DNA of 64,000 nt, taken from NCBI GenBank assembly GCA_965247055.1, contig CBDFGE010000002.1, positions 62,001-126,000 of the forward strand, read 5' to 3'. The notes below the pieces were generated by a model that was given only the letters and a program-made list of their open reading frames with translations, did not search any database and was not told where the DNA came from. Position 1 is the stretch's first letter; each line of letters starts with the position of its first letter. The DNA is from CBDFGE01 sp965247055. GTDB lineage: Bacteria; Chloroflexota; Dehalococcoidia; Lucifugimonadales; JAGWBF01. Below are positions 59,206-64,000 of the stretch, piece by piece. The position numbers and the translations under genes are program-made.

Positions 59206-60037
59206 CTACTGCACGGTGACCGTGGCCGTCATGAAGGGGTGGATCGTGCAGAAGTAGGGAAAGCTGCCGCGCGCGGTGAAGAACACGGTGGTGGAAAGCC
59301 TTCCCGGGTCTATATTACCGGTGTCCCATAGCCCACTCGCATTGGGAGATACGCCCGAGGTCGAGGTGTGGGATACAGGGTCGTTGTTGATCCAGATCAC
59401 GCTCGTCCCCGCGGTGACCGTGATGTTCTGAAGAGCCAGGCTCCGGATTTCGGAGACAAGGGGTGGCGGGGGTGTTGGGGTCGGCGGGATCGGAGTAGCA
59501 GTAGGAGTCGGCGTCGGCGTCGGCGTGGGTGTGGGAGTTGGTGTGGGAGTTGGCGGAATCGGGGTAGGGGTGGGTGTCGGCGTAGGCGTGGGCGTCGGTG
59601 TAGGCGTAGGGGTGGGAGGCGGTGTGGTCGGCGTAGGGACTAGGGTAGGGGTCAGTACCGGACCGGGAGTAAGCGTAGCAGGGACAGGTACTGGAGTAGC
59701 GGTGGGCACCGGCGAGGGGGTGGTGGTAGGGGCAGGAATCGTGGTGGGAGGGGCTGCTGGGGTCGGCGATGCCGGGACCGTGGGAGTTGGCGTTGGGGGC
59801 ACCGGCGTGGCCGTCGGGGTCGGCGTAGGCTCAGGCGTGCTGGTCGGCGTCGCGGCAGCGGGAGGGGAGGTAGAGGTGGGTAGTGGCACAGGGGTGGACG
59901 TCGGTATCGCCGCCGGGGGCACAGAGGTGGAGGTTTTTAACCACAGCGGTCGCAGCTGAGGGGGTGGCCGTGGAGACCCCTCCGCAACCGGCCAGCAAGG
60001 CCAGTCTCAGCACGACGAGCAGAAGCCCCTTGCGCAT
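59206..60037 (-). pseudogene. Cupredoxin lipoprotein 3, frameshifted in the linker
   Basis: The first frame (60037 to about 59938) encodes a lipoprotein signal, VVLRLALLAGCGG, and the linker start TATPSAATAVVK. It then diverges at an A5 run on the minus strand (plus-strand T5, 59934-59938). Dropping one A joins it to the second frame, KTSTSVPPAAIPTSTP, a very long Pro-Thr repeat and a cupredoxin domain ending YFCTIHPFMTATVTV, with CxxHxxM ligands like amicyanin. The join is natural, so this is one gene with a single-base insertion, real or a sequencing error, or a slippage-regulated gene. Confidence 0.75.
59500..59640 (-). repeat. Low-complexity Pro-Thr coding repeat
   Basis: The linker of cupredoxin 3 is coded by short 6- and 12-base repeats (plus strand GTGGGAGTTG and GGCGTC types) giving alternating Pro-Thr. 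Such tracts are prone to length change and to assembly error. Confidence 0.8.
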
Positions 60038-60170
60038 CTCGGCCCCCCATATCCCACAGGTTCCCTGATAGTCTACGTGCCGGGGGACCGGTCGGATTCC
60101 AGCCGTGCTGGCATAGGGACACAGGCCACGCCAACCGCCCGGCGGTACGAGTTAGGTGTGCCAGGCAGGG

Positions 60171-60839
60171 CTAGACCGACCCCAACAGCACCCGGACCAT
60201 CCTACGCTCCAGCTTCAGGCCCATCTGCCTGACCAGTCCCTGACGCTCCACGTCGCCCTGGGACACGAGGTACGCCACTCCCAGGAGACGGCCCATGCGA
60301 AAGTCCACGACGGTAGAGGAGACTAGCCCCAGATGGCTCGTCTGCAGGGTGCGCAGCCCCACCGCTTCGTCCGAGAAGCCGTCGAAGGCAAGGGGGTCGG
60401 CGCTCAGCAGGTGCTGTTCGTTCCCAAGCTCCTTGCCCACGAACTGCCGGAACTCCCTCAGAAATCTCTCCGCCATCCACCGGGACACCTGCTGTGGGTC
60501 GCCGAAGAGGTGTACCACTGTAGCCGAGATGATATCAGCACCGCCCTCCGTGGCCGCCGGCAGGTCGGCCCTGACGAACTCCCTCAGGTACCCGGTGATG
60601 CGTCCCGTCGACGCGATCTCCCCAGTAGTGCTCCCCGGGAACCCTTGGGCCGCCATGGACCCGTTGTCCAGCATCTCCTCCCTGGCCAGCTCAAAGTCAC
60701 TGAGCTCACCGGGGAGCTCCTCTCTGAGTAGCGCCATCCCCGCCAGGTCCTCCTCAACGACCCCTTGCGTCGCACGATACATGGCCTCGGCCAAAGGTCC
60801 CCCTCTACGATGGAGAGTCTGCTGCCCCATAAACCCCAT
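60171..60839 (-). CDS. Uncharacterised protein, 222 residues
   Basis: No family is recognised. The protein is soluble in appearance. The N-terminal half is acidic and helical (EEDLAGMALLREELPGELSD). The C-terminal part has GLRTLQTSHLGLVSSTVVDFRMGRLLGVAYLV, a compact alpha/beta-like stretch, and a basic helical end (MGLKLERRMVRVLL). Its start lies 35 bases inside the end of the upstream glycine-zipper gene, so the two are probably co-expressed. Confidence 0.6.
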   Translation of the reverse strand: MGFMGQQTLHRRGGPLAEAMYRATQGVVEEDLAGMALLREELPGELSDFELAREEMLDNGSMAAQGFPGSTTGEIASTGRITGYLREFVRADLPAATEGGADIISATVVHLFGDPQQVSRWMAERFLREFRQFVGKELGNEQHLLSADPLAFDGFSDEAVGLRTLQTSHLGLVSSTVVDFRMGRLLGVAYLVSQGDVERQGLVRQMGLKLERRMVRVLLGSV

Positions 60840-61206
60840 GACTCAGGCCTCTGGAGGCCCCGGTACGCTTCCTCGCCACGAAGGTCCCCTCGACATTGCG
60901 CACGTCGAAGGCACCGCTTTCGATAAATATAGCCCTCGCCTGAGGTGCATGCCTGTGGTGCACCCGGGCCGCCAGGGCCAATGCACCCCGGGCGATGTGC
61001 TCCTCGTATCGCCGAGCCAACCGGGGCTCCAATCCCCGTTTCGACCCGACGATCGCTCCCAGAAGCCCTCCAAAGATGGCGCCGATCTTCCACAAGGTGC
61101 TCGCCAGTATAAGGTCCGAAGGGACGTATCCCACTGCCCCCAGCATCGCCGCCGCCTCGTGGGGGCCACTTTCCACCTGGAAGAGCCCTACTACCTGCTC
61201 CCGCAT
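60805..61206 (-). CDS. General stress protein 17M-like (YflT-type) glycine-zipper protein
   Basis: The 133-residue product begins MREQVVGLFQVESGPHEAAAMLGAVGYVPSDLI. It has a hydrophobic glycine-rich segment (LWKIGAIFGGLLGAIVGSKRG), then RRYEEHIARGALALAARV and a final AIFIESGAFDVRNVEG. This order, ferredoxin-like half, glycine zipper, YEExxxxG half, matches the YflT/GSP17M heat-induced stress protein group. ATG at 61206 follows GAGGAGCG. A good promoter lies upstream. The role in the family is not well known. Confidence 0.65.
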   Translation of the reverse strand: MREQVVGLFQVESGPHEAAAMLGAVGYVPSDLILASTLWKIGAIFGGLLGAIVGSKRGLEPRLARRYEEHIARGALALAARVHHRHAPQARAIFIESGAFDVRNVEGTFVARKRTGASRGLSHGVYGAADSPS

Positions 61207-61316
61207 AGGCGCTCCTCCGCGCCAACTCCCCCGCTGCCCATCACAATCCCAGGCACGACTGCCACCCGGCAGCCCACGTGACTGCTCCAACGGGACTCTT
61301 CGGGGGAACGAACCCT

Positions 61317-61345
61317 AAGATAGCACGAGGGTCTAAACACGTCAA
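61317..61345 (-). promoter_or_regulatory. Promoter of the GSP17M-like gene
   Basis: On the minus strand TTGACG (61345-61340) and TATCTT (61322-61317) are 17 bases apart. The leader would be about 105 bases. Confidence 0.55.
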
Positions 61346-61372
61346 TCGGGGCAGCCGGCCCTCAGCGGGTAG

Positions 61373-61378
61373 TATAAT
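61373..61378 (+). promoter_or_regulatory. -10 element upstream of the HpaB-type gene
   Basis: A perfect TATAAT faces the hydroxylase gene, about 73 bases before its ATG. No -35 match is seen. A GTG at 61388 lies only 9 bases after it and would give a near-leaderless start, but the later ATG has a strong ribosome-binding site. Confidence 0.4.
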
Positions 61379-61450
61379 GTTACGGCCGTGGGGGGTAGGC
61401 TGGGCGGTCTGCTCCGTCAGGCTTCACCCCGGGCGAAGAGGAGGAAGGTG

Positions 61451-62881
61451 ATGCCCGCGAGGACGGGACTGGAGTACGTAGCGGGGCTGAAGCAGCGGGC
61501 GGCGGAGGTGTACATCGCCGGGGAGCGAGTGAAGGACGTCACCAGCCACCCCGCCCTGGGCAACGCGGTCCATACTCTTGCGAGCCTTTACGACATGCAG
61601 CACGACCCGGGATTGATGGATGAGATGACATACGTCTCGCCCAGCACCGGAGACCGGGTCGGGCTTTCCTTCATCATCCCCCGCACCATCCCCGAGCTGG
61701 AGCGCCGGCGGAGGATGATGGCCCACTGGGCCCGGGCCGGCTGCGGGATGATGGGACGCACGCCCGACTTCCTGAACGTCAGCATCATGACCATGGCCGC
61801 CGCGGGGGACTACTTCGCCCAGAACCGGCCCGAGTTCAAGGACAACATCCAGCGGTACTACGAGCACATCCGGGAGAAGGACCTGGTGCTCACCCATACG
61901 CTGGTGAACCTTCAGCGTAACCGGTCCCCCCTGGCTACACCCCTGGACGACAGGACCGACGTAGCCCTCTCCGTCACCCGGGAGACGGACGCCGGCATCG
62001 TGGTACGAGGGTCCCGGGTGCTGGCCACCCTGGGTCCCCTATCCGACGAGATCGTGGTCTATCCGGCCAGGTCTCACCGGCTACCTGGAAGCTCCCTGGA
62101 GCGCTACTCCTTTGCCTTCGCCATCCCCTGCGATACTCCCGGCCTCAAGTTCCTCTGCCGCGAAGCGCTCGACCTCGGCCGCTCCCACTTCGAGGAGATG
62201 GACGCAATCGTCTTCTTCGACGACGTGCTGGTGCCCTGGGAGCGGGTGTTCCTGCTGGGCGACGTGGAGCTGTGCAACAACCTGTCCACCGCCACCAACC
62301 AGTACACCCAGTCGGGCCACCAGGTGGTGACCAAGAACGTCGTAAAGTGCGAGTTCATCCTGGGACTGGCGAACCTCATGGTCCGCACCCTGGGATCAGG
62401 CGAGCTGCCCCAGGCACAGCAGATGGTGGCCGAGATCATCGAGAACCTGGAGGTAACCAGGGCCTGCCTGCGGGCGGCGGAGGCCGATGCTCAGATAGAC
62501 CGCTGGGGGGTCATGTGCCCCTCGCCCTTCCCCCTCATGGTGGCCCGCAACCTGTTCATCCGGATCTACCCCAGGATGGCGGAGGTCCTCCACCTCCTGG
62601 GGTCCAGCAGCCTCATGGCCCTCCCCGTCGAGGCAGACCTCCAGGGACACCTGGCTCCGGAGGTGGCCCGCTACATGGAGACGGACAGCGCCTCGGCCAG
62701 GGAGCGTATCAGGCTGTTCCGACTGGCATGGGACGCGTGCTGCAGCGGCTTCGCAACCCGCCAGGTACTGTACGAGCGCTTCTTCCAGGGGGACTCCACA
62801 CGGAACGCCCTGATCCTGTATGCCCGGTACGACAAAGAGCCGGCGACTAGCTGGGTGCAGGAGTTCCTGGGCAGGGAGTAG
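61451..62881 (+). CDS. 4-hydroxyphenylacetate 3-hydroxylase-type (HpaB) FADH2-dependent monooxygenase
   Basis: This protein of about 476 residues has the HpaB/acyl-CoA-dehydrogenase-like fold: ARTGLEYVAGLKQRAAEVYIAGERV, MMGRTPDFLNVSIM, LVLTHTLVNLQRNRS, VVRGSRVLATLGPLSDE and MDAIVFFDDVLVPWERVFLL, with a helical C-terminal domain. Members hydroxylate phenols or related rings using FADH2 from a separate reductase. The flavin reductase partner is not adjacent; the flavodoxin-like gene at 57268 is one candidate. ATG at 61451 follows GAGGAGGAAGG. Substrate is unproven. It ends 11 bases from the opposing dehydrogenase gene. Confidence 0.88.
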   Translation: MPARTGLEYVAGLKQRAAEVYIAGERVKDVTSHPALGNAVHTLASLYDMQHDPGLMDEMTYVSPSTGDRVGLSFIIPRTIPELERRRRMMAHWARAGCGMMGRTPDFLNVSIMTMAAAGDYFAQNRPEFKDNIQRYYEHIREKDLVLTHTLVNLQRNRSPLATPLDDRTDVALSVTRETDAGIVVRGSRVLATLGPLSDEIVVYPARSHRLPGSSLERYSFAFAIPCDTPGLKFLCREALDLGRSHFEEMDAIVFFDDVLVPWERVFLLGDVELCNNLSTATNQYTQSGHQVVTKNVVKCEFILGLANLMVRTLGSGELPQAQQMVAEIIENLEVTRACLRAAEADAQIDRWGVMCPSPFPLMVARNLFIRIYPRMAEVLHLLGSSSLMALPVEADLQGHLAPEVARYMETDSASARERIRLFRLAWDACCSGFATRQVLYERFFQGDSTRNALILYARYDKEPATSWVQEFLGRE

Positions 62882-62892
62882 CCCGGTCCGGG

Positions 62893-63984
62893 TCAGGGGA
62901 ACGCGATCACGCTTCGGGCGACCTCTCCTCTATCCAGGAGGTCGAAGGCCGTGTTGATCTCGTCGAGGCTGAAGGTCCGGGTTATCAGCTCGTCCAGCTT
63001 CAGCTTGCCTGCTATGTAGAGGTCCAGAAGCTTGGGCATGTCGGCCCGGAGGTAGCAGGAACCGTAGGAGCAGCCCATGAGTATCCTTCCCGCCCTGAGG
63101 AAATCGGGGTCGATGCTGAGCCGGGCCCCCGTGGGGGTGACCCCCACGGCCACGGTGACACCACCCCGGCGGGTCGTATAAAGGGCCTGGGTTATGGTCT
63201 CGGGGAGGCCGATGACCTCGAAGGCGTAGTCGGCCATCTCGCCATTGGTGATCTCCCGGACCCGGGCCTGCACGTCCTCGGTGGAGGAGTTGATGAGGTG
63301 GGTCGCACCGAACAGAAGGGCGTGTTCCAGCTTGGGGCCGCGGATGTCCACGGCGATGATGGACTGCGCCCCCGCGAGAGCGGCCCCTTGAACCACGTTA
63401 AGGCCCACTCCGCCTACGCCTATCACCACCACCCTGCTTCCCGGCTCGACTTTGGCGGTGTTTATAACGGCACCGACCCCGGTGGCTACACCGCAGCCAA
63501 CGAGGGCAACCCTATCCAGGGGGACGTCGTGGCGGACGCGGACCACGCTGTCCTCAGGCACAACGGCGTACTCCGCGAAGGTCGACAGGCCGCTGGCATG
63601 ATTGATCTCCTGGTCGCCCTTGCGAAGGCGCCTGGTGCCGTCCAGCAGGCCGCCCCCCATCCGGTACCGAGAATCACAGAAATTATGCCTTCCGTTCACG
63701 CACGGGGAACATCGGCCGCACGTGGGCACAAAGGACAGGACGACATGGTCGCCGACGCTGGCGTAGGTGACTCCGGGTCCCACCTCCTCCACGATGCCCG
63801 CCCCTTCATGTCCTAGGACAATGGGCACGGGAACTTCCCTATCCCCCTTTATAAAGTGCAGATCGCTGTGGCACACGCCACTGGCGGCCAGCTTGACCAG
63901 GACTTCCCGCTCCCTGGGGCCCCCCAGGCTAAGCTCCTCCACCACCAGGGGTTCCCTTGGCTGGTACAGTACCGCTGCCTTCAT
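62893..63984 (-). CDS. Zinc-dependent alcohol dehydrogenase (MDR family)
   Basis: This 363-residue protein has catalytic zinc ligands in GVCHSDLHF and GHEGAGIVEEVG and a complete structural-zinc set CGRCSPCVNGRHNFC. The NAD site VVVIGVGGVGLNVVQGA and the substrate-domain GRILMGCSYGS follow. It resembles class III/aryl-alcohol type dehydrogenases. ATG follows AAGGAAGGACTGAG near the window end. It faces the HpaB-type gene convergently, so a shared pathway for aromatic or alcohol catabolism is only a guess. Confidence 0.93.
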   Translation of the reverse strand: MKAAVLYQPREPLVVEELSLGGPREREVLVKLAASGVCHSDLHFIKGDREVPVPIVLGHEGAGIVEEVGPGVTYASVGDHVVLSFVPTCGRCSPCVNGRHNFCDSRYRMGGGLLDGTRRLRKGDQEINHASGLSTFAEYAVVPEDSVVRVRHDVPLDRVALVGCGVATGVGAVINTAKVEPGSRVVVIGVGGVGLNVVQGAALAGAQSIIAVDIRGPKLEHALLFGATHLINSSTEDVQARVREITNGEMADYAFEVIGLPETITQALYTTRRGGVTVAVGVTPTGARLSIDPDFLRAGRILMGCSYGSCYLRADMPKLLDLYIAGKLKLDELITRTFSLDEINTAFDLLDRGEVARSVIAFP

Positions 63985-64000
63985 CTCAGTCCTTCCTTTG

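Noticed and set aside
59525..59959. A plus-strand frame of alternating Val-Gly opposite cupredoxin 3
   Set aside because: It is only the complement of the Pro-Thr repeat coding tract.
1..64000. tRNA, rRNA or riboswitch genes
   Set aside because: I looked for TTCGA-type T-loop signatures and known riboswitch-like leaders before glyA, hom and trpF and found none convincing; a covariance-model scan would decide.

Overview
The window is high-GC bacterial chromosome, mostly housekeeping genes packed tightly in short operons, with many 4-base stop/start overlaps (TTGA, GTGA, ATGA). The gene mix suggests an uncultured Chloroflexota member, perhaps near Dehalococcoidia/SAR202: coenzyme F420 genes (cofE, an LLM flavin monooxygenase, a PPOX-type protein), a double-length ThyX-like protein, lipoproteins with long Thr-Pro linkers, and the rpsF-ssb-rpsR order. 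That placement is inference. I saw no rRNA, tRNA or CRISPR array.

Layout. 1-2851: a 5'-cut rRNA/tRNA uracil methyltransferase, maf and a Tat translocase set (tatA, tatC, second tatA). 3078-9609: a pyruvate (or other 2-oxoacid) dehydrogenase operon E3-E1alpha-E1beta-E2 followed by a ThDP enzyme. 9676-15546: ThyX-like protein, LLM monooxygenase, an A-type Fe-S-carrier-like protein, MeaB GTPase, DUF429 and HPF. 15630-17883: SPFH and NfeD membrane-quality genes. 18138-26522: glyA, rpsF-ssb-rpsR, a PpiC/SurA-like foldase, hom-thrC, folE and an acyltransferase. 26519-30185: MshA-like glycosyltransferase, DUF502, MshD-like tandem GNAT and PIG-L deacetylase, possibly part of a mycothiol-like pathway. 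30248-32734: a membrane hydrolase-like protein, prmC and prfA. 34348-36270: trpF and trpB. 36296-41007: an opposing operon trkH-trkA-uspA-trkA-trkA-pheA. 41350-42532: a small Cys/His protein and cofE. 45653-55725: an M6-like lipoprotein protease, pth, a large unknown protein, ligA, an M42-type peptidase, an amidohydrolase and a PPOX protein. 55863-63984: MFS transporter, flavodoxin-like reductase, three cupredoxin lipoproteins, two small unknowns, an HpaB-type hydroxylase and a Zn alcohol dehydrogenase.

Two places show mobile DNA. At 32924-34347 a unit with IS3-type terminal repeats, holding a remnant transposase C-terminus and an intact lipoprotein gene, sits exactly at the start codon of trpF. 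It is flanked by a 3-base duplication ATG, and it separates trpF from a TATAAT promoter that lay only a few bases upstream. At 42708-45207 an IS256-family element with perfect 23-base ends is split by a complete IS3 element, which has removed the 5' end of the IS256 transposase gene. The IS3 ends resemble those of the trpF unit, so this copy might be able to mobilise that unit in trans.

Other unusual points are a 51-base tandem repeat that adds a long acidic tail to ribosomal protein S6, a dihydrolipoamide acyltransferase with two E3-binding domains, a ThyX-like protein whose two halves carry complementary parts of the signature motif, and a cupredoxin gene broken by one extra base in an A5 run.
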